The notes under the pieces were generated by a model. That model worked only from the letters and a program-made list of their open reading frames with translations, had not been told where the DNA came from and did not search any database. Positions 56,730-64,000 of a stretch of DNA of 64,000 nucleotides are shown one piece after another; the stretch's first letter is position 1, and each line of letters starts with the position of its first letter. Made by a program: the position numbers and the translations under genes. Origin of the DNA: Calorimonas adulescens (GTDB lineage: Bacteria; Bacillota; Thermoanaerobacteria; Thermoanaerobacterales; UBA4877); contig NZ_VTPS01000002.1 of NCBI RefSeq assembly GCF_008274215.1, positions 1 to 64,000 of the forward strand. Direction: 5' to 3'.

Positions 56730-57860
56730 CAGATACGGCATCGGATCTACAGGCGTACCATCTTTCCTCACCTCAAAGTGGAGGTGTGAGCCTGTAGACA
56801 GACCGGTACTGCCTGCCTCTGCAATCTGTTGTCCCTTAACCACCTTGTCTCCAACTTTTACCAAAAGCTTTGAGTTATGACCATACAGGGTTGAAAGCCC
56901 GCTACCATGGTCTATGATAATGGCATTACCATATCCGCCATACACCCCTGCAAATATTACCTCCCCATCTGCTGCCGCTACAATTTTGCTCCCCATCGGC
57001 GTCGCTATATCTACACCGCTGTGAAACTTTTTTGTCTTTAATATCGGATGTATTCGCCATCCGTACGGATCGGAAATCCTCGTATACTCCGGAGCAGGCC
57101 AGGCAAATACACCACCGTTATAGGTAAGCTTTGACTTTGCCTGCAGTTTCTTTATCATATTACCAATCTCTACAGACTCCTGCTCAAACTCATCCAGGGC
57201 AGCCTCCAGCTCTTCCTTCTGTGCCTCAAGTCTCTGGACGAGCAGGCTTCTGTCTGTTTCCTGGTCTTTAAGCTCCTTCTTTCTCAAATCTATCTGGTTC
57301 CTGGTGGAAAGAAGCTGTGCCTTTTGGTCTAAAAGCTTTTGCTTCTGGGCCTCTATGGCGTCCCTGTTTGATTTCATTTCATCCAGTAAATTGTTGTCAT
57401 AGTCTATAACCCTCTGTATCATATCCAACCGGGATATAAAGTCACTAAAGTCAGTTGAATCTAAAAGGACCTCTAAGTATCCTGTAGGTCCGTTTATGTA
57501 CATAGCCCTTACCCTCTCTTTATACAGGGCCTCCTCCTTTTTAAGCATATTCTGGGCTTGCTCGAGGGCCTTCTGAGTCTGATCATAATTTCGCTGGATC
57601 TGATTCAACTGGACCTGCAGGGTTTCCAGTTGGGTATTTGTCTCTTCAATTTTCCTGTCCAGTTCTTCTAATTCTTGAAGGTACTGGTTTTTCTGTTTTT
57701 CTACTGTATTTATCTGCCCCTTCGTCTCCTTAATCTTTTTGTCCAGTGTCTGCTTTTGTTTCATGTAATCATTTAAGGTATCAGCATTTACTGTACCTGC
57801 AAAAAGAGAAAATGCTATCATTGGTATAATCACAAAAGAGACAATTTTTTTAAACCTCAT
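56724..57860 (-). CDS. EnvC/PcsB-like murein hydrolase with M23 domain
   Basis: A 378-residue exported protein: signal peptide (about 1-26), a long coiled coil (about 28-245, heptads rich in K, E and Q), then an M23 peptidase domain with HSGVDIATPMGSKI, YGNAIIIDHGSGLSTLYGHN and GSHLHFEVR. All zinc ligands (H-x3-D and HLHFE) are present, so unlike Escherichia EnvC it should itself cut peptidoglycan. Downstream of ftsX, it is the expected partner: FtsEX moves the coiled coil to activate hydrolysis at the septum. ATG 57860 follows AGGGGGG. Confidence 0.94.
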   Translation of the reverse strand: MRFKKIVSFVIIPMIAFSLFAGTVNADTLNDYMKQKQTLDKKIKETKGQINTVEKQKNQYLQELEELDRKIEETNTQLETLQVQLNQIQRNYDQTQKALEQAQNMLKKEEALYKERVRAMYINGPTGYLEVLLDSTDFSDFISRLDMIQRVIDYDNNLLDEMKSNRDAIEAQKQKLLDQKAQLLSTRNQIDLRKKELKDQETDRSLLVQRLEAQKEELEAALDEFEQESVEIGNMIKKLQAKSKLTYNGGVFAWPAPEYTRISDPYGWRIHPILKTKKFHSGVDIATPMGSKIVAAADGEVIFAGVYGGYGNAIIIDHGSGLSTLYGHNSKLLVKVGDKVVKGQQIAEAGSTGLSTGSHLHFEVRKDGTPVDPMPYLK

Positions 57861-57875
57861 TTGTTTTCCCCCCTA

Positions 57876-58763
57876 TCAAGCCTTCAAAAACCTATGGATT
57901 GAAAGAGTGCTGCCCAAAATCCCTATAATCAAACCTATTGAAAACAACATTCCGACGACATTTTTTATGACCATGGACACAGGCAAAAGCCCAAATACAA
58001 ACAGGCTGCTGGTTAAATACTCCACTGTATAGCCGTAACTCACCCTCAAGATGACAATGGCAATAGCAGTGCCCAAAAAGCCAAGGACTGCCCCTTCAAT
58101 TATAAACGGCCAGCGTATAAACCAGTCAGTTGCACCCACATACCTCATTATGACTATCTCCCTGCGTCTGGCATACACAGCTATCCTTATGGTGTTGTAT
58201 ATTATCACCACTGCAACAATAATAAGTACCACGATCAGGACAAGACTGACCATACGTATCACATAGGTCACGTTCAATATCTTTTCAACTATGTCCTTGC
58301 CGTATCTTACCTGATCAACCCCATCCATACCTTTGACTTTAGCCACCACATCCTCTATCACCTGAGGTGACTCTGTCTTAATGATAAACGAACTCGGCAT
58401 AGGGTTGTCCCCTTCAAGGCCAGCCAAGAGGTCGCTCCTATCTCCAAGCTGCTTCTTAAAATTCTCAAGTGCCTGCTCCTTTGACTCGTATTTTATATCT
58501 TGCACGCCGTCTATGGCTTTTATCTTATCCTCCAAGATTTTTGTATCCTCTTCTTTTAAATCATTCTTGAGGAACACCCTTATCTCCAGCTGTGATTCTA
58601 TCTGTGAGGCAATACTGTCCACATTCAGGATCATGGCACTGAATATTCCCAGCATGAACAGTGCGGCTATAACTGAGGATATTGAAGCCACAGTCATAAC
58701 CCTGTTTTTCCACAGATTTGAAAAGCCCTCTTTTATATAATATCCCAAATTATTTAGCGACAT
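57876..58763 (-). CDS. ftsX: Cell-division ABC transporter permease FtsX
   Basis: A 295-residue protein with one N-terminal membrane span (about 18-45), an extracellular domain of about 120 residues (QIESQLEIRVFLKNDLKEED onward), and three further spans ending in IGILGSTLSIHRFL. This layout is specific to FtsX. ATG 58763 overlaps the last codons of ftsE and has AAGGGG 10-11 bases upstream; a GTG at 58775 gives four more residues and is less likely. It couples ATP use by FtsE to septal peptidoglycan hydrolysis. Confidence 0.95.
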   Translation of the reverse strand: MSLNNLGYYIKEGFSNLWKNRVMTVASISSVIAALFMLGIFSAMILNVDSIASQIESQLEIRVFLKNDLKEEDTKILEDKIKAIDGVQDIKYESKEQALENFKKQLGDRSDLLAGLEGDNPMPSSFIIKTESPQVIEDVVAKVKGMDGVDQVRYGKDIVEKILNVTYVIRMVSLVLIVVLIIVAVVIIYNTIRIAVYARRREIVIMRYVGATDWFIRWPFIIEGAVLGFLGTAIAIVILRVSYGYTVEYLTSSLFVFGLLPVSMVIKNVVGMLFSIGLIIGILGSTLSIHRFLKA

Positions 58764-59439
58764 CGCCGTAAACACCCCTTGTCTGGTCTCTGACTATGTT
58801 GCCCATATTGAGAGAGATAACCCTTTTTTTCATGTTTGTAACTATCTCTTTAGCATGGGTAGCGACAAGGACGGTGGTCCCTCTCCTGTTTATTTCGTTT
58901 ATAAGTTCCATAATTCCCCATGCCGTGTCCGGGTCAAGGTTACCTGTAGGCTCATCAGCTATGAGGATAGTTGGGTTATTGACAAGGGCTCTGGCAATAG
59001 CAGCCCTTTGCTGCTCACCGCCGGACAGCTCTCTGGGATATCTGTAAGCCTTATCTGAAAGGCCCACAAGGGACAGTACCATGGGTACCTGTTTTCTTAT
59101 AAGGCTCCACGGAGTGCCGGTGACTATCATTGCAAAAGCAACGTTGTCATATATTGTCTTGTCAGGTAAGAGCTTATAGTCCTGAAAGACAACCCCCAGT
59201 TTTCTCCTGTAGTAAGGAATATCCTTTGGTTTCATACGGGTAACGTTGTACCCGTTTACTAAAATCTCGCCACTGGAAGGCTCTTCCTCTTTTAATATAA
59301 GCTTCAGTATGGTCGATTTTCCGGCACCACTGGGGCCAACCAGAAAAACAAACTCTCCCTTGTCTATAAAAAAATTTATATCACTCAAGGCAATGACATT
59401 GCCGGCATATCTTTTGGATACACTATTAAATTCAATCAT
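58750..59439 (-). CDS. ftsE: Cell-division ATP-binding protein FtsE
   Basis: A 229-residue ABC ATPase: Walker A GPSGAGKSTILK, the Q-loop in VFQDYKLLPD, signature LSGGEQQRAAIARAL, Walker B ILIADEPTGNLD and the H-loop ATHAKE. The FtsE-typical sequence SSGEILVNGYNVTRMK and adjacency to ftsX set it apart from LolD-type ATPases. It is the first gene of the ftsE-ftsX-hydrolase operon. ATG 59439 follows GGAGG. Confidence 0.96.
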   Translation of the reverse strand: MIEFNSVSKRYAGNVIALSDINFFIDKGEFVFLVGPSGAGKSTILKLILKEEEPSSGEILVNGYNVTRMKPKDIPYYRRKLGVVFQDYKLLPDKTIYDNVAFAMIVTGTPWSLIRKQVPMVLSLVGLSDKAYRYPRELSGGEQQRAAIARALVNNPTILIADEPTGNLDPDTAWGIMELINEINRRGTTVLVATHAKEIVTNMKKRVISLNMGNIVRDQTRGVYGDVAK

Positions 59440-59805
59440 CAGCAGACCTCCAGAAACTCATAGTTACACGTATATACTTATTTCTTCTTTTTTTATCAAA
59501 TTCCTGCTAAAATTAATAAAAAAAATGGAGGGAAATGTTGGAAGTAAATCTGTGGATAAATTTGTGTAAATTGTTAATAACTGTAATTAAATAGTAAGTG
59601 CCTATTTAACAGAATAAAATAATGATACACTGTTGGAAACCGGGATGCTACATTTTTCTTCTCTATTGCTTTCAAATCCATTATTGTAATAATGGTAGAT
59701 TTTTATCAAAAATTATTGTACAACATGTCAATATACATTTTTATTATTACCGCTTATAATCATTTGTAGGAAAATCAATTAAATTCTTTATAAGGAGTGA
59801 ATCTA
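59440..59805. other. Divergent promoter region between ftsE and the sugar ABC ATPase
   Basis: About 365 bp, AT-rich and non-coding. It drives ftsE leftwards and the ATPase gene rightwards. On plus a TATAAT lies near 59754, about 50 bp before the ATPase start; no strong -35 was found. No cre site or riboswitch was recognised. Confidence 0.45.
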
Positions 59806-60915
59806 ATGGCTGACGTGGTATTCAAAAATATAAGCAAGGTGTATCCGGGTGGAGTCAAGGCCGTAGACAACTTCAACCTTGAGATTAAGGATAAGGAATT
59901 TGTCGTCCTTGTGGGCCCATCTGGATGTGGTAAATCTACAACTCTCCGTATGGTGGCTGGATTAGAGGAAATAAGTTCCGGCGAACTGTATATAGATGGA
60001 AAGCTGGTTAATGATGTACCCCCAAAGGACAGGGATATTGCCATGGTCTTTCAAAACTATGCCCTGTATCCTCACATGAATGTCTATGAAAACATGGCAT
60101 TTGGGCTTAAACTTAGAAAGACTCCCAGGGATGAAATAGACAGGAGGGTTAAAGAGGCTGCAAAAATACTTGATATAGAAGGGTTGCTTAACAGAAAGCC
60201 AAAGGCCCTTTCAGGCGGCCAGAGGCAGAGGGTGGCACTGGGCAGGGCTATAGTGAGAAATCCAAAGGTATTCCTTATGGATGAGCCTCTATCCAATTTA
60301 GATGCAAAACTCAGGGTCCAGATGCGCACGGAGTTATCCAAGCTGCATGACAGACTTCAGACTACATTCATTTATGTAACCCATGACCAGACTGAGGCTA
60401 TGACCATGGGCAACAGGATAGTCGTCATGAAGGACGGGGTAATACAGCAGGTGGCTTCACCTCAGGAGATATACAACAGGCCGCAGAACATTTTTGTGGC
60501 AGGATTCATTGGCAGCCCTGAAATGAACTTCATAGACGGACGCATAAGCGCCCAGGGTGGTAAATACTTCTTAAACTTTAAGGATATTAGTTTGAGTCTG
60601 CCTGATGGCATCGCAAAAAGTATCAATCCCAATTATATTGGCAGAGATGTGGTTATAGGGATAAGACCTGAAGATATCCATGATGAGGAGATGTTCTTGG
60701 ATACATTCCCCGAGTATACCTTTGAAGCCACAGTAGACGTTGTGGAGCTTCTGGGGTCAGAGACATACCTCTATCTGCAATATAATGGAATGTCCCTAAC
60801 TGCCAGGGTTGACCCAAGAACATCTATAAGAAACGGAGACAAAATAAAGATTGGCTTTGACATGAACAAGGTACACCTTTTTGATAAGGAAAGTACAAGG
60901 CGCATAATGGATTAG
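59806..60915 (+). CDS. Sugar ABC transporter ATP-binding protein (MsmK/UgpC type)
   Basis: A 369-residue ATPase serving carbohydrate ABC importers: Walker A GPSGCGKSTTLRMVAGLE, signature LSGGQRQRVALGRAI, Walker B VFLMDEPLSNLDAKLR, and a TOBE/OB regulatory domain (ATVDVVELLGSETYLYL) near residues 300-360. Such stand-alone ATPases often power several sugar importers in Gram-positives, which would fit an orphan solute-binding protein at 40.6 kb. A GTG at 59797 is in frame, but AAGGAG is correctly placed before ATG 59806. A regulator gene follows. Confidence 0.94.
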   Translation: MADVVFKNISKVYPGGVKAVDNFNLEIKDKEFVVLVGPSGCGKSTTLRMVAGLEEISSGELYIDGKLVNDVPPKDRDIAMVFQNYALYPHMNVYENMAFGLKLRKTPRDEIDRRVKEAAKILDIEGLLNRKPKALSGGQRQRVALGRAIVRNPKVFLMDEPLSNLDAKLRVQMRTELSKLHDRLQTTFIYVTHDQTEAMTMGNRIVVMKDGVIQQVASPQEIYNRPQNIFVAGFIGSPEMNFIDGRISAQGGKYFLNFKDISLSLPDGIAKSINPNYIGRDVVIGIRPEDIHDEEMFLDTFPEYTFEATVDVVELLGSETYLYLQYNGMSLTARVDPRTSIRNGDKIKIGFDMNKVHLFDKESTRRIMD

Positions 60916-60960
60916 CAAATAAAGATCAGGAAAGTGGTATACTATATATGGTGATGAGTA

Positions 60961-61830
60961 ATGAACAGCCAGTTAAGCAACTTTTTCCAGGAGGTTTCCC
61001 TAAACCTGTTAGACCGTAAAATAAGATATGATGACCGTCCATTTGAGGGTTCCACCGAGATCCGCTTGGGATTTGACAGATGTTTTGTGGATTCTGGTAC
61101 CGATTCTCCTTCTGGTATAGAGGCTTTAGCCCTGTTAAAGGGACTGTATGAAGAAAGGTTAAAGGAAGGAATCGAGAGGTTCATCGCTGGACTGGAAAGC
61201 GACATAGAATTCCCACTTCCCCTGTCAGTTATTTCAATACAGAGCAGTAATTATAAAGATATACAGGACCTGCTGTATACCCTCTTTGAATCTGTTTTTA
61301 GCTATCCCATGAACGGCATACTGAATGTATTCCTTCCCATAAATGACATGGAGAGCCTTGAGGAGTCTGTCCTCGCCCTCCATGACAGTATAGCAGAAGA
61401 ACTGTATCTTAAGGCAAGCATGGGTACAGGTATACTTTGTACATCTCGTGAGGAACTAAGGCGCAGTTATCAAACATCACGCATTGCAATGAAGTTATGC
61501 GATGTGTTAAAAAAGGATGTGATATTTTACCACAGGCAATGGCTTGATAGACTTGTTTTATACATGCCTGTTGATGATAAAAAAGAGTTCATTAGGGAAA
61601 ACATTAAAGGTATAGATATATTAAAAGACGAAGAGACACTAAAGACGATAAATGCTTTTTTAAGCTGCAACCTCAGCCTGTCAGAAGCTTCAAGGTTGCT
61701 TTATATACACAGAAACACCCTTTCATATCGTCTGGATAAAATACAGTATGAGACTGGGCTGGACATAAGAAACTTTGAGGACGCTATAAAAATGAAACTG
61801 TGCCTGACTATGCTAAGAAGCATGTTATAA
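60961..61830 (+). CDS. CdaR/PucR-type transcriptional regulator
   Basis: A 289-residue protein with a C-terminal HTH of the PucR/CdaR class: FLSCNLSLSEASRLLYIHRN, then TLSYRLDKIQYETGLDIRNF, and a central alpha/beta region resembling the GGDEF-like middle domain of the family. These regulators activate uptake or use of sugar acids or other carbon sources, and the location 45 bp after the ATPase gene suggests it controls or is co-expressed with sugar import. Effector unknown. A weak GGTGA precedes the start ATG at 60961. Confidence 0.82.
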   Translation: MNSQLSNFFQEVSLNLLDRKIRYDDRPFEGSTEIRLGFDRCFVDSGTDSPSGIEALALLKGLYEERLKEGIERFIAGLESDIEFPLPLSVISIQSSNYKDIQDLLYTLFESVFSYPMNGILNVFLPINDMESLEESVLALHDSIAEELYLKASMGTGILCTSREELRRSYQTSRIAMKLCDVLKKDVIFYHRQWLDRLVLYMPVDDKKEFIRENIKGIDILKDEETLKTINAFLSCNLSLSEASRLLYIHRNTLSYRLDKIQYETGLDIRNFEDAIKMKLCLTMLRSML

Positions 61831-62051
61831 AAGTAGCTTTTATACAATAGGCGCACTTATTGGCATGTCAACAACATCCTGCACCCTATACCTGTCTGAG
61901 ATGCCATTATATTTACAAAATTAAATAGGGATATCCTCCTGGACAGAGTGATGCACTGAGAAAGAGGCGTATCCCTTGATGTTATATGGTATACCGGTTA
62001 ACGATAATACCAAGGGCCAAATCGGTCTACCCGTTATAATGTGCCATTATA
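61831..62051. other. Gap between the convergent regulator and coaX genes
   Basis: No gene assigned. A possible stem-loop spans about 61926-61974 (GGGATA... TATCCC, with an inner CAGAGTG/CACTG pair). On minus a short open frame of about 36 codons crosses the same bases, so this could also be coding debris. No clear terminator was seen for either flanking gene. Confidence 0.3.
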
Positions 62052-62837
62052 TTATTTTACATTTACTACCATATCCTTATTCTTTTCAAAAATAAGCCTT
62101 AACCCCTCCATGGTAAGGAGACTGTTTACCTCATCTATTTCCTCAGATTCATCAGATATCAGCCTGGCCAGGCCGCCCGTGGCTACCACAAAGGCATCCT
62201 TACCCAACTCCTTCTTCATCCTTTTTACCATATAGTCCACGAGGCCCACGTACCCATAAATGATACCAGCCTGCATACCTGCTACTGTATTTCTTGCAAT
62301 AACACGGTCCGGCTTCTCAAGCTCTATCTTTGGCAGTTTGGCAGTCCTCTGGAAGAGGGCATCGGCAGATATAACAACACCTGGTGCTATAGCACCACCC
62401 AGGTATTCGGCACTCTCCGATACAGCACAGAACGTGGTTGCTGTCCCGAAATCAATGATTATTACAGGGCCACCATAAATTTCATATGCAGCAACAGCAT
62501 TTACTATCCTGTCTGCGCCAACCTCCTTAGGGTTATCATATTTAATATTAAGTCCTGTCTTTATGCCAGGACCTATAAATATGGGCTGAACCCTGATATA
62601 TTTTATGCACATACTGAACAGGGCATGATTAACCGGTGGCACCACAGAAGATATAATTACAGAATCTATTTGATTAATGGCTATATTAGACCAGCCCAGC
62701 ATCTCCCTTGCCAAAAGACCATATTCATCAGAAGACTTATCCCTATCGGTTGAAAACCTCCAGGAATGAAGCAATTTATCTTTGTCAAAGACACCCATTA
62801 CAATGTTCGTATTGCCTACGTCAAAGGCCAGAAGCAT
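62052..62837 (-). CDS. coaX: Type III pantothenate kinase
   Basis: First step of coenzyme A synthesis, phosphorylating pantothenate. The 261-residue ASKHA-fold kinase has [17 protein letters not shown] at the N-terminus, [27 protein letters not shown] with the catalytic Asp, and [15 protein letters not shown]. These are the three signatures of CoaX rather than CoaA. A frame extends to 62864, but AAAGGA lies 8-9 bases before ATG 62837. It follows the P1 peptidase gene by 4 bp. Confidence 0.96.
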   Translation of the reverse strand: MLLAFDVGNTNIVMGVFDKDKLLHSWRFSTDRDKSSDEYGLLAREMLGWSNIAINQIDSVIISSVVPPVNHALFSMCIKYIRVQPIFIGPGIKTGLNIKYDNPKEVGADRIVNAVAAYEIYGGPVIIIDFGTATTFCAVSESAEYLGGAIAPGVVISADALFQRTAKLPKIELEKPDRVIARNTVAGMQAGIIYGYVGLVDYMVKRMKKELGKDAFVVATGGLARLISDESEEIDEVNSLLTMEGLRLIFEKNKDMVVNVK

Positions 62838-62841
62838 AAAA

Positions 62842-63801
62842 TCATCCTTTCTTAGTGAGCTCATTGTATGATGGTAGCCCTACTATGCTATCAGCAGATT
62901 TGACTGCATTGATAATGGCCTTTTCTACAACCTCTGCTGCAGCTTCACAAAGGGTCATAATGTCATACTCTATATTACCAGTAGACATGGCAAAAATGCA
63001 ATCCCCATCATAAATTGTATGTACTGGTTTTATAACCCTTGAATAACCATCATGGGCTACCTGAGCCATTTTGTTTGCCTGCTCCTTGGTAAGTCTTGCA
63101 TTGGTAGCTACTACTGATAAGGTAGTATTTTTGCCCCATGGCTTTTCCTCAGGCACATTTTTCTTGAGATACTCGTAAGTATTCAAAAAACCTCCATTTT
63201 CATCTCTGCACCCTGCAATAATACTGCCGTTCTCATATATATCTCCCAAAGCATTTACAACGCTTATTGCGCCTATAATAACCCCATTAGCAAGTTCTAT
63301 GGAGTAACTTCCAATGCCGCTCTTCGTGGCCCAATTTATTCCACGGATCTTACCAACACTGGCACCTGTCCCGGCACCCACAGAACCCTGTTCAACCTTG
63401 CAGTCCGCCGAATTTCTGGCAGCCATATACCCCATCTTTTTATCTGGCCTTACTCCAGGATCACCGACATCAAGGTCATATATCACAGCTGCCGGTACAA
63501 TGGGTACCTTAGCAGTACCTGTATTAAAACCAATGCCCTTTTCCTCAAGATACTGCATAACGCCACCCGCCGCATCAAGCCCAAACGCACTACCTCCTGT
63601 AAGAAGTACAGCATGTATCCTGTCCACCAGGTTGGTTGGATGAAGGAGGTCTGTCTCACGGGTACCTGGTGATGAACCCCTTACATCTACCCCACCTATT
63701 GCGCCGTTTTCTGCTATAACTACCGTACATCCTGTAAACGCTTTATAATCACTGTAATGCCCTACTTTAATCCCCGGAACATCTGTTATTGTACCATTCA
63801 T
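62842..63801 (-). CDS. P1-family (DmpA/NylC-like) N-terminal nucleophile peptidase
   Basis: A 319-residue protein of the self-cleaving P1 peptidase family: [62 protein letters not shown], and [20 protein letters not shown], in which the Thr of ATNARL is the likely nucleophile after autocleavage. Family members cut beta-peptides, D-amino-acid amides or nylon-type amides; the natural substrate here is unknown. A frame reaches 63852, but GGAGGGG correctly precedes ATG 63801. It is likely co-transcribed with coaX. Confidence 0.88.
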   Translation of the reverse strand: MNGTITDVPGIKVGHYSDYKAFTGCTVVIAENGAIGGVDVRGSSPGTRETDLLHPTNLVDRIHAVLLTGGSAFGLDAAGGVMQYLEEKGIGFNTGTAKVPIVPAAVIYDLDVGDPGVRPDKKMGYMAARNSADCKVEQGSVGAGTGASVGKIRGINWATKSGIGSYSIELANGVIIGAISVVNALGDIYENGSIIAGCRDENGGFLNTYEYLKKNVPEEKPWGKNTTLSVVATNARLTKEQANKMAQVAHDGYSRVIKPVHTIYDGDCIFAMSTGNIEYDIMTLCEAAAEVVEKAIINAVKSADSIVGLPSYNELTKKG

Positions 63802-64000
63802 TATCTTATCCCCTCCCCAAAAAACTAATAATATTATACCACATATTAACATTCAGGGTATCTTTTTTATAATTCAGTGCTTCTGCAAGGCCTATTTAGA
63901 TTATACTGAATGTCAAAATGATATCAAAACTGTTTATACGATACGTTTAATTAATAATTAATATGCTTGCACAGTGAAAACCTCCACATTCAGGTAGGAA
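63802..64000. other. Upstream region of the P1 peptidase-coaX operon
   Basis: No gene found. On minus, TGTGGTATAAT near 63845-63835 fits an extended -10 promoter for the operon. A pair of inverted ATTCAG/CTGAAT arms (about 63852 and 63908) could be an operator. The edge ends before the next gene. Confidence 0.4.

Noticed and set aside
59440-59805. Riboswitch upstream of the sugar ABC ATPase
   Set aside because: The region is AT-rich with no recognisable aptamer core or terminator/antiterminator pair.

Overview
The window looks like a chromosomal segment of a low-GC, Gram-positive, probably anaerobic clostridial bacterium (Clostridia, Thermoanaerobacterales-like). The reasons are strong AGGAGG ribosome sites, frequent TTG/GTG starts, Firmicutes-type genes (HPr kinase, YvcK, RapZ, WhiA, YtoI, type III pantothenate kinase, DnaE with a PHP domain, pyruvate kinase with an extra C-terminal domain) and a 2-hydroxyacyl-CoA-dehydratase-type activase set. 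Species cannot be named from sequence alone. Almost every gene is on the minus strand; only an ABC ATPase and a CdaR-like regulator near 60-62 kb, plus a gene fragment at the left edge, are on plus.

1-20 kb is an AT-rich accessory region: an exopolysaccharide locus read right to left. It encodes a UDP-diacetamido-uronic-acid route (WbpE-, WbpA-, WbpB-, WbpD-like, with a truncated WbpI-like epimerase), glycosyltransferases, a Wzy-like polymerase, GDP-fucose synthesis (Gmd, Fcl, ManC) and a WbaP-type priming transferase. Downstream is a TPR membrane protein coupled to a divergent PP2C phosphatase. The locus holds several broken genes: a duplicated glycosyltransferase with three lesions, a nucleotidyltransferase joined to a tyrosine-kinase tail, and two Rpn-family C-terminal fragments that bracket the locus in opposite orientation. 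No Wzx flippase, chain-length protein or intact tyrosine kinase is present.

20-36.7 kb is conserved core: pyk-pfkA-small protein-dnaE-ytoI-like-HD-GYP-whiA, then a three-gene CoA-dehydratase-activase-like set, then yvcK-rapZ-murB. Many starts have their ribosome site inside the last codons of the previous gene.

36.8-42.2 kb is an insert between murB and hprK-type core genes: a small zinc-ribbon gene and a copper regulon (copA, copZ and two tiny membrane-protein genes) with four 17-bp CsoR-like palindromes, then an orphan solute-binding protein and a non-coding stretch with a dispersed-repeat motif.

42.2-59.4 kb is core again: phosphoglucose/phosphomannose isomerase, hprK, uvrC, a PBP-RodA/FtsW-FHA trio, uvrA, uvrB, a MinJ-like PDZ protein, CtpA, an EnvC-like M23 hydrolase and FtsX-FtsE. 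The right end carries a sugar-ABC ATPase and CdaR-like regulator (plus), then coaX and a P1-family peptidase (minus).

Functionally, the isomerase at 42-43 kb could feed mannose-6-phosphate to ManC and so to GDP-fucose for the polymer; no phosphomannomutase is in the window. The clearest less-described elements are the two tiny copper-regulon proteins, the PP2C-TPR pair and the bracketed, decaying exopolysaccharide locus.
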